From NCBI RefSeq assembly GCF_035974275.1, contig NZ_CP142422.1:2170001-2234000 (forward strand): DNA of 64,000 nucleotides, given 5' to 3'. The translations under genes and the position numbers were made by a program. Shown piece after piece: positions 34,457 to 43,402 of this stretch. Each line of letters begins with the position of its first letter. Positions within the stretch are counted from its first letter, which is position 1. The notes beneath the pieces are model-generated. The model was not told the origin of the DNA. It saw only the letters and a program-made list of their open reading frames with translations, and ran no database searches. The DNA comes from Chryseobacterium sp. MYb264. GTDB taxonomy: Bacteria > Bacteroidota > Bacteroidia > Flavobacteriales > Weeksellaceae.

Positions 34457-35986
34457 ATGAAAAAAATTATCTTATTTGCAACATTTGCAGGATTAATGAA
34501 TGCCCAGGCACCATCGGGTTATTACAATTCAGCAAGCGGTCTCTCCGGAGCGAATTTAAAAACGGCGCTAAGCACCATTATTACGAATGGTCACCAGGAT
34601 AAAGGCTATGCAGGGCTATGGACCGGCTATAAAACAACTGATATTGATAAAACCTATGAAAATGACGGTACCATTCTGGATATTTATTCTGAAAAACCTA
34701 ACGGTACAGACCCTTATCAGTTTACACCGGGGGCTAATCAGTGCGGAACCTATTCAGTAGAAGGAAATTGCTATAACCGTGAACATATTGTTCCTCAGAG
34801 TCTTTTTAATGAAGCCGCTCCCATGAAATCAGATATTCATTTTATAAGAGCTACCGATGGCAAAGTGAACGGAATGCGCTCCAATTATCCGTTCGGGAAA
34901 GTGGGAACGGCAAGTTTTACTTCTAAGAACGGATCTAAACTTGGAAACTCAAGTTCTTCAGGATATTCGGGAACGGTCTTCGAACCTATCGACGAGTTTA
35001 AGGGAGATGTAGCAAGAATGATTTTTTATTTTGTAACCCGCTATCAGAGTAAACTCTCGTCGTTCTCTTCAGGTAATATGCTAGGAAGTTCTGCCTTTCC
35101 CGGACTTCAGGCATGGGAACTGAATGTCTTGCTGGCATGGCATAATCAGGATCCTGTTTCTCAGGCAGAAATTCTAAGAAATAATGCATCATATGCTTAT
35201 CAGGGCAACCGAAACCCCTTCATTGATCATCCGGACTACGTGAACTTAATCTGGGGATCTGCTCCCGGAGAGACGACTCCCGAAAACCCCACCAATCCAA
35301 ATCCCGGAATCCATTGCGTAAGCGAAACCTTTGAAACCATCCCTACAGCTAATCCCGCATCTTACACTACAAGAACCTGGAGTAATGACGGAACTTCATG
35401 GACAGCCACAGATGCAAGAACCGATCAAACCATTTCCGGAAAAGCAATTACCGTAAGAAATGGGGCTTTAACTTCTGGAAGCTCTGTCAACGGAATAGGA
35501 TCCTTAACCGTTACTACCCAACTGAAATTCTCAGGAAGCACAGGAAATTTTACCGTGAAAGTCAATGGAAATACTATAGGAACTATTCCTTACAGTGCAA
35601 CTTCCACAACGACAACCATCAATAATATCAACATTTCAGGGAACGTGACCGTAAGCCTGGTTAATAATTCATCTTCAAACCGAGTGGCGATAGACAATAT
35701 AAGCTGGACGTGTTATCCTTCCACAGGAAAACAAAGTAAAGCCATTGCTCAGGATTCCAGAGATCTGCACATTTACCCTAATCCTATCCTAGATCAGGAA
35801 ATCTTTGTACAGGGGGCAGACCAGGCAATCCAAAAGGCGGAAATCTATAATTTGCAGGGAAAAATAATGCAGACTATTGACCGGCCTTTTAAGCACTCAG
35901 GGAATTCAATTAAAGTGAGAGACCTTCCACAGGGGATCTATCTCTTAAAGTTGGATGACACCATTTTAAAGTTCATCGTGCAGTAA
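34457..35986 (+). CDS. secreted endonuclease I family nuclease with T9SS sorting domain
   Basis: A 509-residue exported nuclease. After a signal peptide (1-17) residues about 18-275 form an endonuclease I domain, with the metal/catalytic region NREHIVPQSLF and SDIHFIRATDGKVNGMRSNYPFG. A beta-sandwich domain follows at about 285-425 and a T9SS type A sorting domain at 435-509 (LHIYPNPILDQEIFV). It probably degrades extracellular DNA for nutrients or biofilm turnover. The neighbour at 33319 is also a T9SS cargo. Confidence 0.9.
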   Translation: MKKIILFATFAGLMNAQAPSGYYNSASGLSGANLKTALSTIITNGHQDKGYAGLWTGYKTTDIDKTYENDGTILDIYSEKPNGTDPYQFTPGANQCGTYSVEGNCYNREHIVPQSLFNEAAPMKSDIHFIRATDGKVNGMRSNYPFGKVGTASFTSKNGSKLGNSSSSGYSGTVFEPIDEFKGDVARMIFYFVTRYQSKLSSFSSGNMLGSSAFPGLQAWELNVLLAWHNQDPVSQAEILRNNASYAYQGNRNPFIDHPDYVNLIWGSAPGETTPENPTNPNPGIHCVSETFETIPTANPASYTTRTWSNDGTSWTATDARTDQTISGKAITVRNGALTSGSSVNGIGSLTVTTQLKFSGSTGNFTVKVNGNTIGTIPYSATSTTTTINNINISGNVTVSLVNNSSSNRVAIDNISWTCYPSTGKQSKAIAQDSRDLHIYPNPILDQEIFVQGADQAIQKAEIYNLQGKIMQTIDRPFKHSGNSIKVRDLPQGIYLLKLDDTILKFIVQ

Positions 35987-35998
35987 AACTTAATATAA

Positions 35999-36031
35999 AA
36001 ACCTCCGAGGCTTTAAAAGCCCTGGAGGTTT
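35999..36031. terminator. long hairpin terminator
   Basis: An 8-bp outer stem AAACCTCC/GGAGGTTT and inner GGCTTT/AAAGCC. On the minus strand it is followed by a T-rich tail, so it could end the orphan effector operon as well as the endonuclease gene. Confidence 0.75.
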
Positions 36032-36149
36032 ACAACTTGATATCTATCAAGAATATTATTCGGATATCGGTGACTCTACTACCATTTTATCTTTTAAATT
36101 TCCATTAAATTATTTACCCTTTTCAGGATTATAATATCATAGAATACTT

Positions 36150-36228
36150 ATACATCGGGTATCACCCTACGCTACTGATATTGAACCCCTTCGGGATTTC
36201 CAAGGAAAATTCAAAAAGAAAACGGTAT
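36150..36228 (+). repeat. dispersed intergenic repeat, copy B
   Basis: Matches copy A at 26323-26403 over its whole length with scattered differences and the same orientation. It lies in the 304-bp gap 35987-36290 between the endonuclease gene and the end of the effector operon, with no coding potential. Confidence 0.7.
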
Positions 36229-36290
36229 AGAAACCAATATTTTACGCCTTCGATATAGCCTTTTTTTTTGCGATAATTATTATTGCTTCA

Positions 36291-37073
36291 TTATCGAATT
36301 ACTTTATATTCTAATCCATTTTTACAGATAAAAACAGGCATAAAAAACTCTTCATTGGTTTGTTCATTTTTATAGTATACCGCAGGCATCTGATTGGTTC
36401 CGGTTAAATAAGGAACTCTTTTTTCGCCAAACAGCTTTATGACCGGTTCTTCGGGAAAATCCTGCAGCATAAAATGACCATTTTCCAACTGTTCAAATAA
36501 CCCCGAAAGCTCTTTTCTGTTATCTTCATTACCTAAATACATGGCTTTGTCGATTTCCTGAAACTTAGGGAGCATTTCCTGATGAATCATCTCAATATCC
36601 TTTGTTTTAAAGGCATTATAAATAACTCTGAAGTATTTTATTATTTGATCCCGATCCGGATTTTCATCATCGAAAACGTGAGAATTTTTCCAACCCGGAA
36701 TGTCATATTCTACCTCAGCATCAAATTCTCCATATACCTCAATTAAAGGAAATTTTGTTTCGGCAAAATCTTCTTTTTGGTATTCAAAAGTCTGAACAGT
36801 ATCCTGATAATTGGTTGTGGAAGAGTCATAGCAAAAGACTTTTATTTTTAAAAATCCATCTTCTCTTAAATGATTTTCTCCGGATAAGGGAAGAACTTTA
36901 ATTTTTATATTTTGTTTTCCTGAGTTTAAAATAAAATGATTTACCGGTGTATGCGATGCAATGGAGCCTCCTGAATGATGAACAAAGGCGGGCATATCAT
37001 TAATATAAATCTCAAAATTACAAATTGAGGAATTAAAATCTACCAGATAGTAAGGTTCTTTAAAGTTATTCAT
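36291..37073 (-). CDS. cytosolic protein at the end of the effector island, candidate immunity or chaperone
   Basis: A 260-residue protein without a signal peptide or membrane segment. The N-terminal half is beta-rich (FEIYINDMPAFVHHSGGS, NIKIKVLPLSGENHL), the middle helical (QIIKYFRVIYNAFKTKDIEM), and it ends FFMPVFICKNGLEYKVIR. The family is not recognised with confidence. It starts 2 bp after the stop of the lipoprotein at 37075-37818, at the end of the OmpA-effector operon, so an immunity or accessory function for that effector is plausible. Confidence 0.6.
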   Translation of the reverse strand: MNNFKEPYYLVDFNSSICNFEIYINDMPAFVHHSGGSIASHTPVNHFILNSGKQNIKIKVLPLSGENHLREDGFLKIKVFCYDSSTTNYQDTVQTFEYQKEDFAETKFPLIEVYGEFDAEVEYDIPGWKNSHVFDDENPDRDQIIKYFRVIYNAFKTKDIEMIHQEMLPKFQEIDKAMYLGNEDNRKELSGLFEQLENGHFMLQDFPEEPVIKLFGEKRVPYLTGTNQMPAVYYKNEQTNEEFFMPVFICKNGLEYKVIR

Positions 37074-37074
37074 A

Positions 37075-37818
37075 TTACTTTACATATTTACTGAGCAGAG
37101 GATCCTGGTCAGGATTATGATATCCCATGACAATTTTGTCCTTGAATGCTTTTTTAGAAATCATGACCAGGGTATTGGTAATATCATTCTTTGCCGGGTT
37201 GAGTGTAAGCTGATACAGAACATCATTTTTTGCCCAAACAATGGTCTCCGGAAATGAATAAATCTCGTTCCCGAAATCATCGGTACTCACTTTGGCAGAT
37301 GGTAATACTTTAGAAAGCCCGGCCATTACATTTTTGTCGACAGCATCAATTTCTCTTCTTCCCTCAATTATTTCAGAAGGTTTTCCCAGACTCTTCAGCA
37401 ATTCAGTAATGAAAGCCAATGTTTTTTGCCTTTCTATGCTGGTGGAAATAAATGAAACTTTACCATTATAATCAACGATTTTTGTTCCGAAGGTGAAATC
37501 CAGAGGCTCCTGATGATAGTTAATATGAGAACCCGATTTCTGATCGTCGAAATGGTATACGGTTACCTTTTCGCCATTGTCTTTAAGCGTTAACGAGACA
37601 TTACTGTTAAGATCCTTAGCCTCAGATTCACTTAGAGACTTATCGTAGGCAATCTCATAATGGCCTTTCTGCTGCTCCACCCGCGATGGGGAAAGTTCAG
37701 CAATCGCATATTCTTTACTGTCTTTATTAAAATCAACGGTTGAGAGATCAAGGCTTTGCCCTTTATTACAGCTCGCCATAAGCGATACGATACCTAATAT
37801 TAAAATGCTTTTTTTCAT
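37075..37818 (-). CDS. lipoprotein, candidate immunity protein of the OmpA-domain effector
   Basis: A 247-residue lipoprotein, lipobox LMASC (Cys17). The mature part includes KGHYEIAYDKSLSESEAKDL and FGTKIVDYNGKVSFISTS; the family is not recognised. I use the ATG at 37816-37818; a TTG six bases upstream overlaps the effector stop. It directly follows the 888-residue effector, the usual place of an immunity gene, and a periplasmic lipoprotein would fit a toxin acting on the envelope. Confidence 0.65.
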   Translation of the reverse strand: MKKSILILGIVSLMASCNKGQSLDLSTVDFNKDSKEYAIAELSPSRVEQQKGHYEIAYDKSLSESEAKDLNSNVSLTLKDNGEKVTVYHFDDQKSGSHINYHQEPLDFTFGTKIVDYNGKVSFISTSIERQKTLAFITELLKSLGKPSEIIEGRREIDAVDKNVMAGLSKVLPSAKVSTDDFGNEIYSFPETIVWAKNDVLYQLTLNPAKNDITNTLVMISKKAFKDKIVMGYHNPDQDPLLSKYVK

Positions 37819-37820
37819 TA

Positions 37821-40487
37821 TCAATCTTCTTTATTAAACTCAAAATAAGTTTTTTCAAATTTTATTTCGTCTTTTTCTACTAAAATAGCTTCGTCGTTGT
37901 ATGAAAACGTACGTTTAAAAATACCAAATTTAACGGTAGCCGCCGCAACAAAACTTGCTTTTATTCCTGCAAATTCAGCTACTGGAGATATATAAATTCC
38001 TTTTTTATCAGCTCCTGCTTTCACTCCTCCGGTGACAGAAGTGGAAACATCTGCTTTTACCACTCCTTCGACACCAATGTTTGCGGATCCTGCTTTCCCC
38101 CAGGCTTTAAACTCAACGGTTACCTGAATTTTACCGGTAGCCTTTATTTCCCCAGTGGTTTCTTTAGGATAGGATGTGTTTATGGTGGTTTTACCGTCTA
38201 TATAGACTCCGCCAGCAAATGTGACAATAAAATGGATTCCCACATTGGCTTCCAGCTTATCCATCACCCAGGTAATAATTTTTCCGGCTCCCGGGCAAAG
38301 GGCGTTGGCGCCGACCTCTACGAATATTTTAAATAAATTAATTTCAAAATTCGCTTCTACCAATGGTTTTGCTGAAACCCCTATAGTAACAAGATGTGTA
38401 ATATCAGAAGTCGTTTTCGGTGCCCGCTCTAAATACCATTGTGCTGAAACCGCAATTTTGGGTGACTCGATGGTGAATTTTACTTTTCCACCGTTCACGG
38501 GAGAGTTGGATATTTTTTCCGTCATGTTTTTAATCCTGTTAAAAAGTCCCAGGGTTCTGCGGATTTTACCTTCCCATTTATGACCGAACTCGAAAGTCTG
38601 AGGAGCGGTGGCTTTGCTCTGAGAAATCCGGTTCCATTCTCCTTTCAGCGAGAGCCCAAAAGACTGATCCATTTCTCCGTACGTTTTAGACCAGCCTCTG
38701 TCTATCTCAGCACCGATAACCTTTTTTTTGCCTTCTTTAATATCATGAGGGTGCAGTTTATTTCCAAAACTGTGGGCAAAAGGCTGATCATGGTTCCATT
38801 TAAATTCAAGAGTCCATTTTATATCGGGAAATACTTTTACCTGAATCACTGCATTTTGTTTATTCGAAAACCATCTGCAGGAATTCACATAGATATTATA
38901 AATGGTGGCTGAACTTTCCATATTCAACAGGTTGAAGGTAGGCCAGATATAGTTTAAAGGGGCAGGATGATTCCATGACAGCTGTGAGTGCACCGGGAAT
39001 GCCAGCGAGCTTTGGGCAATTTCTTTCTGCTTGGGATATTCGGCAGATTTTACGATAATTTTCTTTTCGTGTTTATCCTGTCCTCTGAAACAACTCTTCA
39101 ATACATGCCCCAGAACATCCACCGTAAGATTGATGTCTGAACCTGATGCTATGGTTTCGTAAACCAACGTTTGCGCATCATGCCCTGTAAATGCAAATGA
39201 AATATCAACCCTTCTATTGTTTTCATAATCTTTTTCATTTTTATATTTAATATTGTCTCGGCCCATTTTATCATCGGTGGGGTCTACTTCCCCTTTTCCT
39301 ACCGAAACAATTCTTGCGGCATCCAGTCCGCCCTCTTTGAAAAACTTCTTTACAATATCCGCCCTCCTTTGGGAAAGGCCTTTGTTATAATCCTGCTTTC
39401 CGATAACACAAGCATAACCATTCAGGTTAATTCTTGAATCTTTATGTTCCAGCAAAAATTTCAGAATATTGTTGAGTATTGCTTCCCCATCTCCATCGAT
39501 AACGGTAGAGTCAAACTGGTAGTAAATAGTTCTCTGAATATGCTCCTGAGGCAAAGCTTTATTGAGCTTTTGCAATCCCTTTCCATTTTCGAATACCGTT
39601 ACGGAAGAATTATCTGCTTTACCGTCTTTAACACCGCTTTCCGTAATTTTAATCACCTCAAACTTACAGGGTTCTATTCTTACGGAATTTACATCAGGCT
39701 GATAAACCTTAGTGGGTGTCTGATTCTGAGTAACATTGGTATTAGTGGTCGCTACTTTATTTTTAACATTCAGGTAAATCGCATGAAGATCGTCCCCAAG
39801 ATTATCTTTAATATACAGATTGGACGCCTGATCTTTCACTTTGATATAAAACTCTTCCAGATTCTGGATATTCTCTACATGCGCCATCCAAGCATAGGTA
39901 TTCTGAATTTTAAGGTTTACTTCTCCATCAATTACCTGAACATCGGTATATACAAAGATTTGTTTATCTTTTCGTGCGTACTGCTGGTTCCAAAGTTCAA
40001 TAATCAGCTTATTACCGTTGAGTCCCTCGGTCTGCAAATTGAGATGAACAATATGCCCATACGAAATATGATCCGCTTTTTTATTGTTTTTAATACTTGT
40101 ACCACCCTTCTGATATGACCATTTACTGCTTATAATTTTAGGTTCACACCAGCCTTTAACATAAATTCCCGTATTGTTTTTAAAATCTCTGACTCCTGAC
40201 AAACTTGCTTCTACATAATAGTGATAATTTCCACAATACTTTTTTGTAATTTTGAATTGATATCCGGCAGCAGAAGGAATCTGATTGATTATTACCTGCC
40301 GGTCTCCGGTCTGCCTCATCCAGATAAGTTCTTTCTTTTTTTCTGCATCGGTAGTCCCGGGAAGCCATTCGGCAACCTGAAATACGACCCACTGATCCGG
40401 TTTTATGGTAAGCCTCTGTCCGGCAACGGACATTTTAGGATAATAAATTCCTTTCGTAATATTTATTTTTTTTACACCTTTTGCCAT
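37821..40487 (-). CDS. putative T6SS effector with OmpA-like peptidoglycan-binding domain
   Basis: An 888-residue protein without a signal peptide, 10 bp after a DUF4280 gene. Residues 1-240 are the same N-terminal module as in the GH19/M23 effector (WLPGTTDAEKKKELIW at 41-56; GNKLIIELWNQQY). Residues about 320-435 are an OmpA/MotB domain (YYQFDSTVI, LSQRRADIVKKFF, NNRRVDISF) that would hold peptidoglycan. Residues 450-888 are of unknown family; the last 200 are rich in Gly, Ala, Val and alternating polar residues (VEVGANALCPGAGKIITWVM, FAGGVYIDGKTTINT), suggesting a beta-rich, perhaps membrane-inserting, toxin domain. Confidence 0.7.
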   Translation of the reverse strand: MAKGVKKINITKGIYYPKMSVAGQRLTIKPDQWVVFQVAEWLPGTTDAEKKKELIWMRQTGDRQVIINQIPSAAGYQFKITKKYCGNYHYYVEASLSGVRDFKNNTGIYVKGWCEPKIISSKWSYQKGGTSIKNNKKADHISYGHIVHLNLQTEGLNGNKLIIELWNQQYARKDKQIFVYTDVQVIDGEVNLKIQNTYAWMAHVENIQNLEEFYIKVKDQASNLYIKDNLGDDLHAIYLNVKNKVATTNTNVTQNQTPTKVYQPDVNSVRIEPCKFEVIKITESGVKDGKADNSSVTVFENGKGLQKLNKALPQEHIQRTIYYQFDSTVIDGDGEAILNNILKFLLEHKDSRINLNGYACVIGKQDYNKGLSQRRADIVKKFFKEGGLDAARIVSVGKGEVDPTDDKMGRDNIKYKNEKDYENNRRVDISFAFTGHDAQTLVYETIASGSDINLTVDVLGHVLKSCFRGQDKHEKKIIVKSAEYPKQKEIAQSSLAFPVHSQLSWNHPAPLNYIWPTFNLLNMESSATIYNIYVNSCRWFSNKQNAVIQVKVFPDIKWTLEFKWNHDQPFAHSFGNKLHPHDIKEGKKKVIGAEIDRGWSKTYGEMDQSFGLSLKGEWNRISQSKATAPQTFEFGHKWEGKIRRTLGLFNRIKNMTEKISNSPVNGGKVKFTIESPKIAVSAQWYLERAPKTTSDITHLVTIGVSAKPLVEANFEINLFKIFVEVGANALCPGAGKIITWVMDKLEANVGIHFIVTFAGGVYIDGKTTINTSYPKETTGEIKATGKIQVTVEFKAWGKAGSANIGVEGVVKADVSTSVTGGVKAGADKKGIYISPVAEFAGIKASFVAAATVKFGIFKRTFSYNDEAILVEKDEIKFEKTYFEFNKED

Positions 40488-40497
40488 TTCGTTTCAT

Positions 40498-40989
40498 TTA
40501 AATTGCACCATCTTCTCCTCCAAAGTCGGAAGGTTGCTCCTGATATATCGTTTCAGCATCGACAAGAGGATTAATTTGTTGTTGCACATCAGGGTCTGCA
40601 TTTTTAAAATTTTGTCTGCTTGCCTCAGCACGTTGTCCGTGATCTATAATTTCTATACATGGTGTTCCCGCAATGGCACAAACGGCCTTACTGTCCTCAA
40701 CAATAATGAAACCACCGTTATTCAGTCTTACTTTATCATAATAATTTTGCCATTCGGTCACCATAACTTTGCATGGCGGTGGCGGGCTTCCCATTTTTGT
40801 ACAATTACCAAAAGTATTTTTTTCAAAGGTTGTTGCCCCGATCTCTTTTGTGGTGACGATCAGTTTTTTTGCAGCATCTTTATCATTGGCATATTCTTTT
40901 TCATGAGAAAGCACTTTGAGCTTATCCGGAGTCTGCCCGAACTGGCACTTGCACGTGGCGCCCTGTACTACAATATGTTTTTCTGCCAT
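40498..40989 (-). CDS. DUF4280 PAAR-like tip protein 2
   Basis: A 163-residue DUF4280 protein (EKHIVVQGATCKCQFG at the start; AVCAIAGTPCIEIIDHGQRA near residues 100-119). It would sharpen the VgrG spike and dock the OmpA-domain effector encoded next. I use the ATG at 40987-40989 because family members usually start MAEKHIVVQG; a start at 41013, one base after the previous stop, is also possible and would add eight residues. Cys residues in the GATCKCQFG and GNCTKMGSPPPPC segments are typical of the family. Confidence 0.85.
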   Translation of the reverse strand: MAEKHIVVQGATCKCQFGQTPDKLKVLSHEKEYANDKDAAKKLIVTTKEIGATTFEKNTFGNCTKMGSPPPPCKVMVTEWQNYYDKVRLNNGGFIIVEDSKAVCAIAGTPCIEIIDHGQRAEASRQNFKNADPDVQQQINPLVDAETIYQEQPSDFGGEDGAI

Positions 40990-41014
40990 CTTATTTTTTT
41001 TCTCAGGTCTCATT

Positions 41015-42058
41015 TTAATTTTCCTCCAAACGGGATATCATAACCGAGATTTTTTTCATCTCATTCAGCATGATATCACACTCCAGATAGAGAGATTCAG
41101 GAAGAGAAGTTTTTCCATTCAGATAAAACTGTATTCTGAAAGATCCGCTGTTATTAATTACCGGGTTATCCTCTATAATAAAGGAAAATGGTGCTCCGCT
41201 GATGAAATCATCCACCGATCTTTCGTCGTTTAAAACTCCGTAGCCTTCTATATTAATCTGGTCATACTCATCCTTTAAAGGATCTATCTCAAAACGTACT
41301 TCATAGTTTGCTTCCCTAGGGTTTTTAACAATAGGAAACTTCTCATTCCGCTTTATTTCATAATTTTTACCATAATTCCCATAAATACCTAAAAACAAGA
41401 CTCTCAGAAAGTAGTCATTCTTCAGCAATTCGGTCAGTAACTCAGGTTCATCCAGAACTTTTTTTATTTTTCTGCAGTACTCCTCTACTGTTTCCCCTTC
41501 ATATTCTTTATCGATTTCTTCCTTTACAGTGTTCCACCGTTCCGCATACTCCCGGGTGTTTTCAACTGAATGCATTTTTCCGCTTTCATCGGTACTGATA
41601 TAAAGCGGATACAAAACTTTTGATGTTTTATAAGCCAAAAGATCAGCCAGCTCGTTCACCTCTTCTTCATCGATATACAATTTTGAAATCCTATCAATCT
41701 CAAAAAAATGCAGCTGATTTTCTGTTTTTAGCCAACGCACTGAAGCGTCATATTTAATTTCATTTTTCCGATCTCCGTTTTCTATTGTAATTCTTACCCC
41801 ATATTTTAAAAACATATTTTGCGGATTGAATATCACCCTATTGGCAGGACCAAAATCCACCAATTTTGTTTTATCTGCTGTGGCAGTCCTCGGAATATAA
41901 ATAATCTTCTGATCTGTGAGGCTTATGAGTATCATTTCCTTAATAGCACAGTGATCATTATGAAATTTTTTTAATGCCTCTGATGATAAATTATATTTCG
42001 TGGCAATACTTTTCAGTGTTTCATTTTCGAGGACGATATGTGTATTGAATTTCTGCAT
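41015..42058 (-). CDS. LysM-like protein, candidate T6SS adaptor 2
   Basis: A 347-residue soluble protein. The N-terminal 50 residues match a LysM motif (HIVLENETLKSIATKYNLS, LKKFHNDHC, KIIYIPR). The middle has KYDASVRWLKTENQLHFFEI, similar to the 317-residue protein at 11024-11977; the last 130 residues are more divergent and contain YEVRFEIDPLKDEYDQIN. It sits one gene before DUF4280 and two before the OmpA-domain effector. A role in assembling the tip-effector complex is inferred from the repeated gene arrangement. Confidence 0.6.
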   Translation of the reverse strand: MQKFNTHIVLENETLKSIATKYNLSSEALKKFHNDHCAIKEMILISLTDQKIIYIPRTATADKTKLVDFGPANRVIFNPQNMFLKYGVRITIENGDRKNEIKYDASVRWLKTENQLHFFEIDRISKLYIDEEEVNELADLLAYKTSKVLYPLYISTDESGKMHSVENTREYAERWNTVKEEIDKEYEGETVEEYCRKIKKVLDEPELLTELLKNDYFLRVLFLGIYGNYGKNYEIKRNEKFPIVKNPREANYEVRFEIDPLKDEYDQINIEGYGVLNDERSVDDFISGAPFSFIIEDNPVINNSGSFRIQFYLNGKTSLPESLYLECDIMLNEMKKISVMISRLEEN

Positions 42059-42062
42059 ATTA

Positions 42063-42341
42063 TTACATTCCTCCTATATAAATGAAAACAGCAAGTACGG
42101 GAATCATAATCAAAATATTGATCACTGCATTCTTTTTATTTCGCTGATAAAAAAACTTAACCGTTTCACAGATCATAAATATTCCCCAGATCACAAGAAT
42201 CAGAAAAGCTGCCAGTAATGAAAGATCAATGCCCATCCCATTATTTCCGCTGTCTGTGTTCAGTTTTTTATTGATCAGCAGAACCATCGGAACAGCAGCA
42301 ATGAGAATTTTAATTATACTATAAATGACCGTCTTTTTCAT
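42063..42341 (-). CDS. small membrane protein, candidate immunity component
   Basis: A 92-residue protein with three predicted membrane helices (about residues 6-24, 41-62 and 72-90). It overlaps the upstream DUF2931 gene by 4 bp (ATGA type), so the two are translationally coupled. Position after lipase and DUF2931 suggests a second immunity or accessory protein in the lipase cassette. The family is unknown. Confidence 0.6.
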   Translation of the reverse strand: MKKTVIYSIIKILIAAVPMVLLINKKLNTDSGNNGMGIDLSLLAAFLILVIWGIFMICETVKFFYQRNKKNAVINILIMIPVLAVFIYIGGM

Positions 42342-43402
42342 TGACCAAAGATTTTAACGATAAAACCACTGATTGGATATTCTTTTTCATGCTGCTTTAC
42401 TCCCAATCTGATGTCTGAATTTTCAGCATTGATTTTAATCAGTAATTCTGCAGGAGCATTTTCATCCAGCGTCTGAAAGACTTTATAGATATTCTCATGG
42501 GTAAAATCTTCGGGAAATTTAGATCCGTTTTCTCCTTTATAAATTGCTCTGTAATATTTCTCATCTTTTGAAAAGACAATTCTTGCTTCATATTTTTTTC
42601 CTGCGTCCGCCCATTTTATCCAGATATTATACGGAATTGAGCTTTCACTGTAACCGTCATTCGGCGTATACAGAGTTTCTTTTTCCATATTTATTTTGTC
42701 GATCTGTATCCTGCTGATATCTTTTGATACCACGGTCCTTACTCTGTATTTTTTACGATATGCATCCCAATGTTTGTACGGCAGATCATTGATGAGAATC
42801 CGTTTTTTTAATTCTTCACTGTAATTTTTAAACCAGCCCTCATATATTTCTTTCTGACTTCTTTCATCATCAAAAACATCACTGAATTTTTCATAATGTT
42901 TTTCAGAGGCCTGAAATTTTGCAATTTCTTTTTGACTTTCATTTCCCTTGATCCACAGAACGACCCCACCATTTAATGCAATACCAATTGAAAAATAGTT
43001 ATACTTAGGCTGCTCGCGACCATTTACCGGATTGACTACTTTTTCCTGAAGATATTTTTCTATTTCGCTCTGAGGCAACTTAAATTCTCCTTCAAAAAAT
43101 TTATTTTCAACATACGAGTAGTATCCAATCTTTAATAGAGCAGGAACTTCTTTTTCCTGATCCCCCACCACAAAACTGTTTCCTGATCCCCACATTCCGC
43201 CGAGATGTACGCCCATGCCGTATATAGGAATCATTTTCTGGTCTGCAGAATAAAAAACCTGCTGATAGGTATCAATATCATAATGCTCAGGTGTTCCTAT
43301 TCCTGCATCATATTTATATGTATTCATAGTTGGTTTCTGGGCAAAATACAGATTGACTGCACCCATTAAAAATAGAATTATTATATTTTTTAATTTAGCC
43401 AT
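42338..43402 (-). CDS. DUF2931 family protein, candidate lipase immunity protein
   Basis: A 354-residue exported protein with a signal peptide of about 22 residues ending YFAQ. It contains DUF2931-type segments (YNYFSIGIALNGGVVLWIKG at about 132-151 and YKHWDAYRKKYRVR). It overlaps the lipase gene by 8 bp. To my knowledge DUF2931 genes often accompany DUF2235 lipases, so this is probably the periplasmic immunity protein blocking self-intoxication. The signal peptide places it where a phospholipase effector would act. Confidence 0.7.
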   Translation of the reverse strand: MAKLKNIIILFLMGAVNLYFAQKPTMNTYKYDAGIGTPEHYDIDTYQQVFYSADQKMIPIYGMGVHLGGMWGSGNSFVVGDQEKEVPALLKIGYYSYVENKFFEGEFKLPQSEIEKYLQEKVVNPVNGREQPKYNYFSIGIALNGGVVLWIKGNESQKEIAKFQASEKHYEKFSDVFDDERSQKEIYEGWFKNYSEELKKRILINDLPYKHWDAYRKKYRVRTVVSKDISRIQIDKINMEKETLYTPNDGYSESSIPYNIWIKWADAGKKYEARIVFSKDEKYYRAIYKGENGSKFPEDFTHENIYKVFQTLDENAPAELLIKINAENSDIRLGVKQHEKEYPISGFIVKIFGQ

